Shown here piece by piece: positions 47,160-58,079 of a DNA stretch of 64,000 nt; within the stretch, counting starts at the first letter, position 1, and every line of letters begins with the position of its first letter. The notes under the pieces are model-generated. The model was not told the origin of the DNA. It searched no databases and worked only from the letters and a program-made list of their open reading frames with translations. Source of the DNA: Comamonas phosphati. GTDB taxonomy: Bacteria; Pseudomonadota; Gammaproteobacteria; Burkholderiales; Burkholderiaceae_C. Made by a program: the position numbers and the translations under genes. The stretch spans positions 44,102 to 108,101 of the forward strand of contig NZ_BMEU01000016.1 of NCBI RefSeq assembly GCF_014637085.1. The letters are read 5' to 3'.

Positions 47160-48197
47160 CTAGCTGCTTTGCCGCAGCACCAGTTCATAGCCCAGATCCA
47201 GGCGCGGCTGGGCCACGGCTTCGCCGCGCATCAGCCGCAGCAGCATCTGCGCGGATTCCGCGCCGATGGCGCTGCGCGGCGTGCGCACGGTGGTCAGCGG
47301 CGGCAGCATCTGGTCGCCGCCGGGCAGATCGTTGAAACCGGCGATGGCCAGGCGCTCGGGTACCGGTATGCCGCGGCGCAGGGCTTCCAGTAGCGCACCC
47401 TGGGCAATGTCGTCGTTGCAGAAGAAGAGGGCGTCAATGGATGGGTCGCGCTGCAGCGCATGCGTCAGCAGCTCGGCGCCCAGCGCCATCGAGGTGGGCT
47501 GAGGCCAGAGCAGCTCCAGCGCGGGGTCGTAAAGGCCTTGCTGCTCCAGCATGGCACGCCAGCCGGCGGCGCGCTGCAGCACGCGCGCATCGAGCTGGCC
47601 GGCGCAAAAGGCGATGCGCCGGCGCCCGCGCTCGAGCAGGTGGCGCGTGATGGCCGCGCCGGCCTCGGCCTGCGAAAAGCCCACGCAGGGCGTCTGGGGC
47701 GTTTCGTCTTCGGCGCCCAGCTCCATCATGTGCACGCAGGCAATTTTGGTGTCGGCCAGCAGCTGCCGAACCGCCGGGCTGTGATCGAAGCCTGTGAGCA
47801 GCAGGCCCGCCGGCCGCAGCGGCAGATAGGTGCGCAGCAGCTGCTCCTCTTCGGCGCGGTCATAGTGGGTCACGCCTATCAGTTCGTGGTAGCCGGCGGC
47901 AAACAGCACCTTGTGGATGGACTCGATCAATTCCACGAACAAGGTGTTCGACAACATGGGAATCAGCACCAGCACCTGCGTGCTCTTTTGCGATGCGAGG
48001 GCGCGCGCAGCCGGGTCGGGCACATAGCCCATGCGCCGGGCCACGTCACGCACCCTCTCGACCAGTACCGCATCCACGCGACGCTCGCCTCGGAGGGCGC
48101 GCGATACGGTCATCGGGCTCACTCCCGCAGCTTGGGCGACATCGGCCAGAGTGATTCGGCCGCTTCTGCGGCCTTTGGAAACGGGAGAAGGCTCCAT
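47160..48197 (-). CDS. LacI-family regulator of gluconate genes (GntR-like)
   Basis: 345 residues. N-terminal LacI helix-turn-helix and hinge (ITLADVAQAAGVSPMTVSRAL; DPAARALAS) and a periplasmic-binding-type effector domain (VLVLIPMLSNTLFVELIESI; FFCNDDIAQGALLEA; PLTTVRTP). It is divergent from gntK; two identical 13-bp sites lie in the 180-bp gap. By analogy with E. coli GntR it would repress gluconate use until gluconate or a phosphorylated derivative binds; that is inference. Confidence 0.88.
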   Translation of the reverse strand: MEPSPVSKGRRSGRITLADVAQAAGVSPMTVSRALRGERRVDAVLVERVRDVARRMGYVPDPAARALASQKSTQVLVLIPMLSNTLFVELIESIHKVLFAAGYHELIGVTHYDRAEEEQLLRTYLPLRPAGLLLTGFDHSPAVRQLLADTKIACVHMMELGAEDETPQTPCVGFSQAEAGAAITRHLLERGRRRIAFCAGQLDARVLQRAAGWRAMLEQQGLYDPALELLWPQPTSMALGAELLTHALQRDPSIDALFFCNDDIAQGALLEALRRGIPVPERLAIAGFNDLPGGDQMLPPLTTVRTPRSAIGAESAQMLLRLMRGEAVAQPRLDLGYELVLRQSS

Positions 48198-48256
48198 GGG
48201 CTTGGTGTCAGAGAATCAGTGAAAACCCTGAAATAAAAGCACTTAGTATGCTATAG

Positions 48257-48269
48257 GATAGCGCTACCC
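48257..48269. promoter_or_regulatory. Operator 1, GATAGCGCTACCC
   Basis: 13 bp with the 8-bp palindromic core TAGCGCTA, 60 bp upstream of the regulator start. Identical to 48338-48350. LacI-family sites commonly have a central CG step as here. Confidence 0.75.
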
Positions 48270-48337
48270 CGTTAGCCGGCGGCAGGTTCCGCCAACTTGG
48301 CTGCCGTATGCGCAACGGGTTTTATGGATTTGAATCA

Positions 48338-48350
48338 GATAGCGCTACCC
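48338..48350. promoter_or_regulatory. Operator 2, GATAGCGCTACCC
   Basis: Second exact copy of the 13-bp site, 81 bp (start to start) from operator 1 and 28 bp before gntK. The near-integral helical spacing (about 8 turns) suits looping by a tetrameric or paired LacI-type repressor. Confidence 0.75.
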
Positions 48351-48377
48351 AATGCCGGCCAAGCAGAAAGAAATTGA

Positions 48378-48908
48378 ATGATCGCGGAGATGAACACAGC
48401 AGCGCCAACATGGCTTGTGGTGATGGGGGTCTCTGGCTGCGGCAAGTCCAGCCTGGGCCAGGTGCTGGCACAGGCCTTGGGCCTGCCGTTGATTGAGGGC
48501 GACGATTTCCATCCGGAGTCCAACATCCGCAAGATGCGCGACGGCATTGCCCTGACCGATGACGACCGCGCTGGCTGGCTGGCCCGCCTGGGGCAAGAGC
48601 TGGCCGCACATGCCGACGGCGCGGTGCTGACCTGCTCCGCACTCAAGAAGGCCTACCGGCAGCGCTTGCGCGCAGCGGTGCCAGATCTGCGTTTCGTGTT
48701 CATGCAGATCGACCACGCGACCGCATGGGCACGCGTGCAATCGCGTGCGGGCAGCCATTTCTTTTCATCCAGCCTGGTGGACAACCAGTTCGACACCCTG
48801 GAGCCTCCCACGGGCGAACCGGGCGTGCTTACGGTGCCTGCAGGCACGCCCGTGCCTGAGCTGGCGGCCCAGGCACGGGCCTGGCTGCAGGGGCACATGG
48901 CGGCATGA
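48378..48908 (+). CDS. gntK: Gluconokinase
   Basis: ATP-dependent kinase making 6-phosphogluconate, 176 residues. P-loop VVMGVSGCGKSSLG (about 14-27), the substrate block EGDDFHPESNIRKMRDGIAL, and TCSALKKAYRQRLR with LVDNQFDTLEPP near the C-terminus, all typical of the GntK family. The start is ATG 48378 or 48390. First gene of the gluconate set. Confidence 0.94.
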   Translation: MIAEMNTAAPTWLVVMGVSGCGKSSLGQVLAQALGLPLIEGDDFHPESNIRKMRDGIALTDDDRAGWLARLGQELAAHADGAVLTCSALKKAYRQRLRAAVPDLRFVFMQIDHATAWARVQSRAGSHFFSSSLVDNQFDTLEPPTGEPGVLTVPAGTPVPELAAQARAWLQGHMAA

Positions 48909-48954
48909 CTCTCTTCTCGACCCAGCAATAAACCACATAACAGAGACGAACAAC

Positions 48955-50292
48955 ATGAGTGCATCAACGCAAAACCAGGGCGTGCAAACGCCGGCAAGCG
49001 CCGCCGCAGGCGGCGTCAAGAAGCAGGTGCCGGGACGGCGCTGGCGTATCGGTGGCCTGCTCGGCGTGGGCGTGCTGATCAACTACTTTGACCGGCTCAG
49101 CCTGTCGGTAGCCGCACCGCAAATCCAGGCCGAGTTTCATCTTTCACCCGAGCAGATCGGCTTCTTTCTGTCGGCGTTTTTCTGGACCTATGCCTTGCTG
49201 CAAGTGCCTGCGGGCATGCTGCTGGACCGCTATGGCCCGACACGCATCGGCCGCTGGGGCGCGCTGGCCTGGGGCATTGCCTCGTCGCTGACCGCACTGG
49301 CGGGCGGCTGGGGCGGCATTTTCGTCGCGCGCATGCTGCTGGGGATTGCCGAGGCACCGGGCTTCATGGTCAGTTCCAAGGCCACGGGCTATTGGTTTCC
49401 ACGGGGCGAGCGTGCCTTGGCCACGGCTATTTTTGACGCTGCGGCCAAATTCTCCAATGTGATCGGCGTGCCGCTGGTCGCCTTTGTCGTCGTCACCTAT
49501 GGCTGGCGCTTCGGCTTCGGTATTTGCGCCGTGCTGAGCTTTGCCTACTTCATCGCCTTCCTGCTGATCTACCGCGATCCGAGCCAGGACGCCAAATTGA
49601 GCGAGGCCGAGCGCCGCTACATCGTGGACGGCGGCGCCGCCCCGGAAGGCGCGCCGGCTGGCGGCTCCGGCGACATGCTGGGCTATCTGCTGCGCCAGCC
49701 CAAGGTCTGGGGCCTGATGCTGGGCTTTGCCGCCTACGGCTATTCGTTTTACCTGTTCCTGACCTGGCTGCCCGGCTATCTGGTACAGGCCATGCACATG
49801 AGCATTCTCAAATCTGCCGGATTTGCCGCCATTCCCTGGATGGTGGCCACGGTGGCCGACCTGATCGTGGGCGGCTGGCTGATCGACCATTTGATCGCCA
49901 AGGGACATGAGGAGTCCAAGGTGCGCAAGACCGTGCTGGTGTGCGGCATGGTGCTAGGCCTGGCGGTGTTCGGCGCCACACAGACCACGGACCCGGTGTG
50001 GGCCATCGTGTGGATCTCGATCGCGCTGGGCGGCCTGGCCGCGGCGGCGCCGGTGAGCTGGTCGCTGCCCTCGCTGATAGCACCCAGGGGCGGCGTGGGC
50101 ACGGTGGGCGGCCTGATGAACTTCGGCAACAACCTCATGGGCGCGGCTGCCCCCATTGCCACCGGCTTCATCGTGGGTGCGACCGGCTCGTTTGTGAATG
50201 CCTTCCTGCTGGCCGGCGGCATTCTGGTCATCGGCATCGTGGCCTTTGTGTTCCTGCTGGGGCGCATCGAGCCGATTGCCGATCCACGCTAA
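48955..50292 (+). CDS. MFS transporter (ACS family), probable gluconate/sugar-acid importer
   Basis: 445 residues, 12 predicted membrane helices. It has INYFDRLSLSVAAPQI in helix 1, YALLQVPAGMLLDRYGPTRI between helices 2 and 3, as in anion:cation symporters such as ExuT, GudP and DgoT. It lies 46 bp after gntK with no competing substrate gene nearby, so gluconate (or 2-keto/galactonate) is the likely cargo. Note that this is not the GntP family usual for gluconate in enterics. Confidence 0.82.
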   Translation: MSASTQNQGVQTPASAAAGGVKKQVPGRRWRIGGLLGVGVLINYFDRLSLSVAAPQIQAEFHLSPEQIGFFLSAFFWTYALLQVPAGMLLDRYGPTRIGRWGALAWGIASSLTALAGGWGGIFVARMLLGIAEAPGFMVSSKATGYWFPRGERALATAIFDAAAKFSNVIGVPLVAFVVVTYGWRFGFGICAVLSFAYFIAFLLIYRDPSQDAKLSEAERRYIVDGGAAPEGAPAGGSGDMLGYLLRQPKVWGLMLGFAAYGYSFYLFLTWLPGYLVQAMHMSILKSAGFAAIPWMVATVADLIVGGWLIDHLIAKGHEESKVRKTVLVCGMVLGLAVFGATQTTDPVWAIVWISIALGGLAAAAPVSWSLPSLIAPRGGVGTVGGLMNFGNNLMGAAAPIATGFIVGATGSFVNAFLLAGGILVIGIVAFVFLLGRIEPIADPR

Positions 50293-50477
50293 GGACCACC
50301 AACACAGCCCTTGATCCTTTGTTGCTTTGCCGGGAACAACCCGCTTCGTCGTAGGCTTGTACTGCTTTCCGGCCCCGGCTCGGCGTCTGGTCTTCAACGG
50401 TTGTGTTGACGGTCCTTACTTTCTGCGCCATGGTGCCCGCCATGGCGATTACCCACGGCTAATTGAGCCGCTCTCCC

Positions 50478-52318
<1,841 letters not shown>

Positions 52319-52334
<16 letters not shown>

Positions 52335-52960
52335 CAGCACTGACGATCATGCAGGATGCACCGGTAATCCCGGTCATCGTGCTCAACAAGGTGGAGCATG
52401 CAGTGCCCATGGCCCAGGCCCTGGTGGCCGGCGGCATCCGCGTGCTCGAAGTGACGCTGCGCACGCCGCAAAGCCTGGATTGCATCGCCGCCATCGCCAA
52501 GGCCGTCCCCGAAGCCATCGTGGGCGCGGGCACGGTGCGCAACGCGGCCGACGCACAGGCTGCCGCGCAGGCCGGCGCGCGCTTCGCGGTCAGCCCCGGC
52601 TACACCAGCACGGTGGGCCAGGCCTGCAGGGACCTCAAGCTGCCGCTGCTGCCGGGCGTGGCCACGAGCGGCGAGATCATGATGGCCCAGGCCGACGGGT
52701 TCAGCGAGCTCAAGTTCTTCCCCGCCATGCAGGCCGGCGGCCCCGCCATGCTCAAGGCCTGGCAAGGCCCGTTCGGCGACGTGCGTTTCTGCCCCACGGG
52801 CGGCGTCTCGCCGGCGAACGCGGCAGAGTTTCTCTCGCTCAAGAACGTGGTCTGTGTCGGCGGCTCCTGGTTGGTGCCCACCGATGCCCTGGAACTCGGC
52901 AACTGGGAGCACATCACGTCCCTGGCGCGCGACGCTGCTGCGCTGCCGCGCAAAAGCTGA
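52319..52960 (+). CDS. eda: KDPG aldolase (Eda)
   Basis: Class I aldolase cleaving 2-keto-3-deoxy-6-phosphogluconate to pyruvate and glyceraldehyde-3-phosphate. 213 residues, TIM barrel. E-type base in [26 protein letters not shown], the Schiff-base Lys in [12 protein letters not shown], and phosphate-site [14 protein letters not shown]. The start at 52319 has AAGGAGC upstream and overlaps edd by 16 bp, so translation is coupled. Confidence 0.95.
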
Positions 52961-52990
52961 GCCGAGCTTGGGCCGGCCTTGCAAAGAAAA

Positions 52991-54109
52991 TCAGTCTTTG
53001 GGGTCCAGCAGCCGGGCCGCACGGTTCTGCAAAGCGGTATCGGCGCGGTAATAGCCCATGACGGTGTTGACGCTGTGATGGCCGGTCAAGGCCATGGTGT
53101 CCGGCAGCGGCACATTCTGGCGTCCGGCTTCGGTCACAAAGCCCGAGCGCAGCGAATGCGCTGAAAAATCGCCATGCACGCCGGCCAGCGCGCAGCGTTG
53201 CTGGACGATATTGCGCACGGCCGCCGGCGTGAGCGGCTCCGCCACATGGCCGCCTTTGCGGATGCGCCGGAAGATCGGGCCTTCGTGGATTTGCGCGGCG
53301 GCCAGCCAGGCGCTCAGGGCCGAGGCCGCCCGCCCGGTGACGGGCTTGTGGTTCTCCGGCGCATCCAGGCCCGACTGGTTGGTCTTGGAATGCGTCAGCG
53401 TATAGATGTAGTCGCCGGGCCCCACGGCGCGCAGATAGCGCATGTCGGCACTGGTCACTTCGGAGCGCCGGCGGCCACCGCTGCTCCAGGCAAACAGCAG
53501 CAGCGCTTTGTCGCGCAGGCCGCGCAGGCTGTCGTCGCAGGTCGCCAGCAACTGCTCCAGGACATCGCGGGTCAGGGCATCTTTTTTTTGCGCCTGCTCG
53601 CCCCGGCGCGCATAGGCCTTGCGGGTGCGCGACATCAGCTCCCGCACCGCGCCATCCTGGCAAGGGTTGACCAACCCATGGACCTGATGCGCCTTGGACA
53701 GCACAGCGATGCGGTGCACCAGCGTATTGTGCGCCGGCGGGCCCTTCTTTGCCTTGTAGCCGGAGGCCACCAGCGCCTGGTCTATTTCCTCGGGCATTTC
53801 ATGCCTCAGGCCGTTGGTGCCCTGGCGCTGGGCGTGGTCGATGATGAATTGCAGAACTGTCGCAACAGGCAGTGGCATCTGCATGGTCTGGCCAAAGCGC
53901 AGCACGTGCCAGGCAGCCCAGTAGCGCATGGCGCTCTGGTAGCTGGAGCGCGTATTGCTCGACTCGCCTTCGCGCATCAGTTCCCGGATGGCTTCCTTGG
54001 CCGATGGCGGCAGCGAAGAAACACCGATGCCTGCCACCGTGTTGCGGGTCGGCATGGCGGCATCGTGATCGCCAGTCAGGGAAGAGGGCAGCAGCTGATC
54101 GGAAGGCAT
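52991..54109 (-). CDS. Tyrosine recombinase/site-specific integrase
   Basis: 372 residues. SAM-like N-terminal core-binding domain (about 40-140) and a C-terminal catalytic domain with the full set: Arg in WSSGGRRRSEV, HSLRSGF (His and Arg), GHHSV (His) and nucleophile Tyr in VMGYYR. It resembles stand-alone chromosomal integrases of Burkholderiales, not XerC or XerD. No element ends or cargo were recognised on its left (eda lies 30 bp away). Divergent from the KfrA-like gene. Confidence 0.88.
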   Translation of the reverse strand: MPSDQLLPSSLTGDHDAAMPTRNTVAGIGVSSLPPSAKEAIRELMREGESSNTRSSYQSAMRYWAAWHVLRFGQTMQMPLPVATVLQFIIDHAQRQGTNGLRHEMPEEIDQALVASGYKAKKGPPAHNTLVHRIAVLSKAHQVHGLVNPCQDGAVRELMSRTRKAYARRGEQAQKKDALTRDVLEQLLATCDDSLRGLRDKALLLFAWSSGGRRRSEVTSADMRYLRAVGPGDYIYTLTHSKTNQSGLDAPENHKPVTGRAASALSAWLAAAQIHEGPIFRRIRKGGHVAEPLTPAAVRNIVQQRCALAGVHGDFSAHSLRSGFVTEAGRQNVPLPDTMALTGHHSVNTVMGYYRADTALQNRAARLLDPKD

Positions 54110-54203
54110 GACTGGATTGTCGCCGCTTCAGCCTACAAGGCTTCATTGCGAGAAGCGGGGATAGGCAGGCGCGAACTTCTTCGTAGCATTTTTTTGACAT
54201 TCC

Positions 54204-54219
54204 GCTTCAAAAGTGAAGC
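54204..54219. promoter_or_regulatory. Short perfect hairpin in the recombinase-kfrA gap
   Basis: GCTTCA (54204-54209) and TGAAGC (54214-54219) around AAAG. It lies 95 bp upstream of the recombinase start, next to TTGACA (54194-54199), which could be a plus-strand -35 box. Role unknown. Confidence 0.35.
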
Positions 54220-54275
54220 TTTGAGATCCTCATCCGTGCCAAAGTGGCTGTAATGTAGCAAAACCATTTGTATGA

Positions 54276-54311
54276 AAACATCATATGTATTATTTAATAC
54301 ATATGATGTTT
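54276..54311. promoter_or_regulatory. Perfect 36-bp palindrome, probable KfrA-type operator
   Basis: AAACATCATATGTATTA (54276-54292), two T, then its exact complement TAATACATATGATGTTT (54295-54311). 17-bp perfect arms are far beyond chance for this length. It lies 70 bp upstream of the kfrA-like start and 167 bp upstream of the recombinase start, in an unusually AT-rich 120-bp stretch. KfrA proteins of plasmids bind palindromes in their own promoters. Confidence 0.75.
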
Positions 54312-54339
54312 GATGTATTATGAAATCAATAAATAAATC

Positions 54340-54360
54340 ACGATAACAAACACTTATCGT
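54340..54360. promoter_or_regulatory. Second inverted repeat, ACGATAA-N7-TTATCGT
   Basis: Perfect 7-bp arms (54340-54346 and 54354-54360) separated by 7 bases, ending 20 bp before the kfrA-like ATG. The arms differ from the larger palindrome, so a second DNA-binding protein or a weaker site is possible. Confidence 0.55.
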
Positions 54361-54380
54361 TAGTAAATAAGATATCTCAT

Positions 54381-55370
54381 ATGAATACGCCGAAAACCAC
54401 GTCCAGAGGCGTCCAGGAAGCGGATGTCTGGGCGGCAGCAGATGCTCTGATCGCTCAAGGGCTGCGTCCCACCATCGAGAGGGTTCGACAACACATCGGG
54501 CGGGGTTCGCCCAACACCGTCAGCCCCATGTTGGAAAGCTGGTTCGCCACCCTGGGGCACAGGCTTGGTGTGGCGGGGGAGCAAAATCCTTCGCTCGCCT
54601 CCTCGGTGCCCGACGCCGTGCAGCGCATGGCACAGGAGCTATGGAGCACGGCCCAGGAAGAGGCCCAGCAGACCGCCACGGCGGCTCTGGCCGAACGCGA
54701 AGCGGTGCTCCAGTCGGCGGAAGCCGAGCAAGCAACACAGAAAGAGCAACTGGCTCAGCGTGAGGCCGCCATGCAGGCCCAGAAGGAGGCCATGAACCAG
54801 GCACTGCAGCTGGCCCAGGCTCAGGCCCAGGACCTGGCGCGTCGGCTCGACGAAATGCAGCAGCAGTTGCAGGACCGTGACGCCCGCATGGAAGAGCTGC
54901 GCGACGCTCTGACGCAGGCTTCCAGGCAAAAGGAGTCGCTGCAGCAAAAGCACAGCGAGGAAATCCAGGCTGCAGCCCTGGAACGTCAACGCCTGGCCGA
55001 GCAATATGCTGGCAACGAGCGCCATATGCTCAACGAGGTGGACCGCGCGCGCCAGGAACTGAGCAACGCCAAGAAATCGACCCAGGAGCAGGAGCGCAAG
55101 GCGGAAAGCAGACAGCAGGAGCTGCAGGCGCGCCTGGAACGTTCCGAGCAGGAAATCCTCGGCCTGCATGCGCAGCTGCAGCTTGCGCAGAACGCGGCAG
55201 CCCTGGCGCAAGAGCGTGCGGCCGACATCAGAAATCTGCTGGAAGCTCAGCAGCGCTTGGCCGCCGGCAGCAGTGCAGCGGAAGCCGCGGCACCAGGCAC
55301 ACGAAAATCGAACTTGTCAGCCGCGCGCAGATCGATGCTGCGCGTCCGCGATCGCCGGGCGCCGCGCTGA
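54381..55370 (+). CDS. KfrA-like DNA-binding coiled-coil protein
   Basis: 329 residues. The N-terminal KfrA-type DNA-binding domain (VQEADVWAAADALIAQGLRP then IERVRQHIGRGSPNTVSPML, about 10-50) is followed by an almost continuous coiled coil from about 75 to 290, rich in Gln, Glu, Ala, and a basic tail (RRSMLRVRDRR). Plasmid KfrA is a nucleoid-like partition-associated autorepressor; chromosomal relatives are less studied. No strong ribosome site precedes the ATG. Its neighbour is a divergent recombinase. Confidence 0.82.
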   Translation: MNTPKTTSRGVQEADVWAAADALIAQGLRPTIERVRQHIGRGSPNTVSPMLESWFATLGHRLGVAGEQNPSLASSVPDAVQRMAQELWSTAQEEAQQTATAALAEREAVLQSAEAEQATQKEQLAQREAAMQAQKEAMNQALQLAQAQAQDLARRLDEMQQQLQDRDARMEELRDALTQASRQKESLQQKHSEEIQAAALERQRLAEQYAGNERHMLNEVDRARQELSNAKKSTQEQERKAESRQQELQARLERSEQEILGLHAQLQLAQNAAALAQERAADIRNLLEAQQRLAAGSSAAEAAAPGTRKSNLSAARRSMLRVRDRRAPR

Positions 55371-55529
55371 TTGCAGCGGCAGCAAGACTGCTGCTACGTT
55401 GCCAGATGGACGGAGCGGACCGTTTTGCCAAGTTGCGTGCGGCCCGAAATGCGACCGCATCAAAGACGGGAAGGAGCGCGAAATGAACTTGCATTTCAGC
55501 CTATCCCTAACTTATTGCAACACCTTGTC

Positions 55530-55535
55530 TATAAT
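55530..55535 (+). promoter_or_regulatory. -10 box TATAAT upstream of the cobalamin riboswitch
   Basis: A perfect TATAAT 40 bp before the conserved start of the riboswitch. No convincing -35 hexamer at 16-18 bp, so strength is uncertain. Transcription from here would begin just before the riboswitch. Confidence 0.45.
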
Positions 55536-55570
55536 CCGCCAGCCCCAGGATCGCTCCCGGGGCATTCGTG

Positions 55571-55850
55571 CGCCAGGTGTCTGCATGCCATGCATGCAGA
55601 GTAAACGGGAACGAGGTGAAGGCTGCGGCAACAATGCACGCGGCCCATGCCTCGGCTGCCCCCGCAACGGTAAGCAAGCGACAACGCCGATCGCCCCCCT
55701 GACCTGACCACCGTCTGGCCGGGCGGGCCGTCACTGGGCTCCTACGTGGTCTGCAACAGCAGATGCGCGGCGTGCCTGGGAAGACGCGGCGCTGGCAGAA
55801 AAAGGTTTCACCTCCTTCCTGCCCCTTGCAAGCCCGGATACCGGCCTGGT
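55571..55850 (+). ncRNA. Cobalamin riboswitch
   Basis: Conserved B12-riboswitch blocks in order: GCCAGGTGTCTG, then AAACGGGAACGAGGTGAAGG, the B12-box-like GCTGCCCCCGCAACGGTAAG (about 55653-55672), and a 3' AAGCCCGGATACCGGCCTGG closing the element. The stretch between the third and last block is about 160 nt, longer than the usual insert. It lies upstream of a TonB receptor and a BtuFCD-type importer, and would shut their expression when cobalamin is plentiful. A GTCTGC/GCAGAC hairpin (55889-55905) downstream may belong to the expression platform. Confidence 0.85.
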
Positions 55851-55987
55851 GCGTTCGCACATGCTTTGCCGCATGCGCCAAACCGACCGTCTGCGGGGTG
55901 CAGACAGCGGCGCGGAGCCGGCCCTCCCACGCATGGAAAGCCGCGCGCGTTGCTGTCACGTCAGACGGTCCCGCCAAGTCGACCACC

Positions 55988-58072
55988 ATGCAACGCCCAT
56001 TCATTCCCTTCCATCCGGTAGCCTTGTGCGCCGCACTGCTGTGTGCGCCTGCGCTGGCCCAAACCACCACCACCTTGCCCGAGGTGCGCGTCTCCGGTGA
56101 GACCGAGCAGGCCGGCGCGCAGCTGCGCCTGCCCGCTGCCACGGCCAGCCGTACCGGCCTGTCCATCCAGGACACTCCTGCCAGCGTGGACGGTGTGTCC
56201 GCCGACCAGATGCTCGAGCGAGGCGACGTGGGCGTGGCCGACGCCATTACCCGCACGGCGGGTCTGACCTCCAGCGCGTCGCCGGGCAACGGCGGCTTGT
56301 CGTTCGGCAGCCGCGGGTTTGTGGGCGTGAACTCGGTGGGCGTGGCCGAAGACGGCCTGGCCACCGGGGTGGCGGCTGGCACTATTTCCTACCCGGCCGA
56401 GACCTGGGGCTACGAACGCATCGAGGTGCTGCGCGGCCCGGCTTCGCTGATGTACGGCAGCGGCACCATGGGTGCCACCATCAACGCCATGCGCAAGCAG
56501 CCCAGCCGCGAGCGCAGCTATGAAGCCATGGCATCCGGCGGCAGCGATTCCACCGGCCGCATCGGCCTGGGCGCCACCGGCCCGCTGGGCGAGATCATGA
56601 GCTATCGGCTGGACGTGTACGGCCAGCGCAGTGACGGCGAGCGGGCGCTGGACGATTCGCGCAGCGGCAAGTTCATGGGCACGCTGCGCATCGAACCATC
56701 GCGCGACCTGCAGATCGACCTGATCGCCGACCATAGCCTGCAAAAGCCCGCCCGCTACTGGGGCACACCCAGCCTGAAAGGCAGTGTGGTCGAGGCCCTG
56801 CGCGGCGAGAACTACAACGCCAGCGACAGCATCATCCGCTACGAGGAAGATCGCCTCAAGGCCAAGCTACGCTGGCGCGCCAACGACGTCGTGACCGTGC
56901 GCAACGAGTTGTTCCACTTCCAGACCGACCGCCGCTGGCGCAACATCGAAGCCTATGCCTACAACCCGGTAGCGGGCACGGTGGCCCGCTCGAGCTACCT
57001 GGAAATCCTGCACGACCTGGAGCAGACCGGAAATCGCTTCGGTGTGGACCTGGCGCTGGGTCGGCACCAGGTGGCCGCGGGCTGGGAAGTCTCCAACGCC
57101 AAGTTCCGTGGCAGCAACAACTCGCCCTATGGGGGCTCCTCGGTAGTTTCTGCTATCAATCCCCAGCACGGCAGCTGGGTCAGCCCAGACCGCACGTTGC
57201 CCAAGTTTGACACAGAGCTACGCCAGAACGCCGTCTACATCGAAGAGGCCTGGAAATTTTCCGACCACTGGGTGCTGCTGGCGGGCCTGCGCCGCGACTC
57301 GTACGACTTCGGGCGCACCGAGCTGGTGTCGGGAACTCCCTTCGACAAGGACCTGAGCGGCACTTCGGCGCGTCTGGGCCTGACCTACAAGATCGATGCC
57401 CGCACCAGCCTGTATGCGCAGTACAGCCGCGGCCACGATCCCGTGACCACGTTGCTCACGCTGAACTTGGCCAACCGCGACTTCACGCTGAGCCAAGGGC
57501 GGCAGCTCGAAGTAGGTATGAAGCAGCAGTTGGCGGACAACCTGGGCGAGTGGACGGTGGCGGCCTACGAGATCAAGAAGGACGACATCATCACGCGCGA
57601 CCCGAACCGGCCCGCCATCTCCGTGCAAGGTGGCACGCAGTCGGTCAAGGGTATGGAGCTGGGCGGCGTGCTGCGTGCTAACGCAGCGCTGCGCTTCGAA
57701 GGCAACGTGAGCTACACCGATGCCCAATTCGACAAGTTGCTCGAAGTGGGCGGCAATCGTGCAGGCAATCGCCCCTCGGGCGTAGCCAAGCAGACAGCCA
57801 ACCTGTGGGCACACTACCGCATCGGCCCCTGGCAGGCATCGCTCGGCGCGCGTCATGTGGGCAAGCGTTTTGCCAACAACGCCAACACCACCGAGGTGCC
57901 GGCCTACACCCTGTTCGATGCCGCGTTGCACTGGCAGTTCAACGCCAACACCACGTTCAGCCTGTTCGCCCGCAACCTGACGGACCGTTTCTACACGAAC
58001 GCCACCTACGGCAGCCAGTTCCTGGTGGGCCCGGGGCGGCAGTTTGAGTTGGCCGCCAACCTGCGCTTCTGA
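55988..58072 (+). CDS. TonB-dependent outer-membrane receptor, probably for cobalamin
   Basis: 694 residues. Signal peptide (PVALCAALLCAPALAQ), plug domain (about 45-160; IEVLRGPASLMYGSGTMGATI) and a 22-strand barrel ending in an aromatic C-terminus, ELAANLRF. By sequence style it is like siderophore receptors (longer than BtuB), but the riboswitch upstream and btuFCD genes downstream point to a cobalamin substrate. The start at 55988 gives the signal peptide at the N-terminus; earlier open codons fall in the riboswitch. Confidence 0.87.
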   Translation: MQRPFIPFHPVALCAALLCAPALAQTTTTLPEVRVSGETEQAGAQLRLPAATASRTGLSIQDTPASVDGVSADQMLERGDVGVADAITRTAGLTSSASPGNGGLSFGSRGFVGVNSVGVAEDGLATGVAAGTISYPAETWGYERIEVLRGPASLMYGSGTMGATINAMRKQPSRERSYEAMASGGSDSTGRIGLGATGPLGEIMSYRLDVYGQRSDGERALDDSRSGKFMGTLRIEPSRDLQIDLIADHSLQKPARYWGTPSLKGSVVEALRGENYNASDSIIRYEEDRLKAKLRWRANDVVTVRNELFHFQTDRRWRNIEAYAYNPVAGTVARSSYLEILHDLEQTGNRFGVDLALGRHQVAAGWEVSNAKFRGSNNSPYGGSSVVSAINPQHGSWVSPDRTLPKFDTELRQNAVYIEEAWKFSDHWVLLAGLRRDSYDFGRTELVSGTPFDKDLSGTSARLGLTYKIDARTSLYAQYSRGHDPVTTLLTLNLANRDFTLSQGRQLEVGMKQQLADNLGEWTVAAYEIKKDDIITRDPNRPAISVQGGTQSVKGMELGGVLRANAALRFEGNVSYTDAQFDKLLEVGGNRAGNRPSGVAKQTANLWAHYRIGPWQASLGARHVGKRFANNANTTEVPAYTLFDAALHWQFNANTTFSLFARNLTDRFYTNATYGSQFLVGPGRQFELAANLRF

Positions 58073-58079
58073 GGTAGTT

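Noticed and set aside
55763-55987. Longer start of the TonB receptor
   Set aside because: These codons lie in and after the cobalamin riboswitch, and would bury the signal peptide 75 residues inside the protein.
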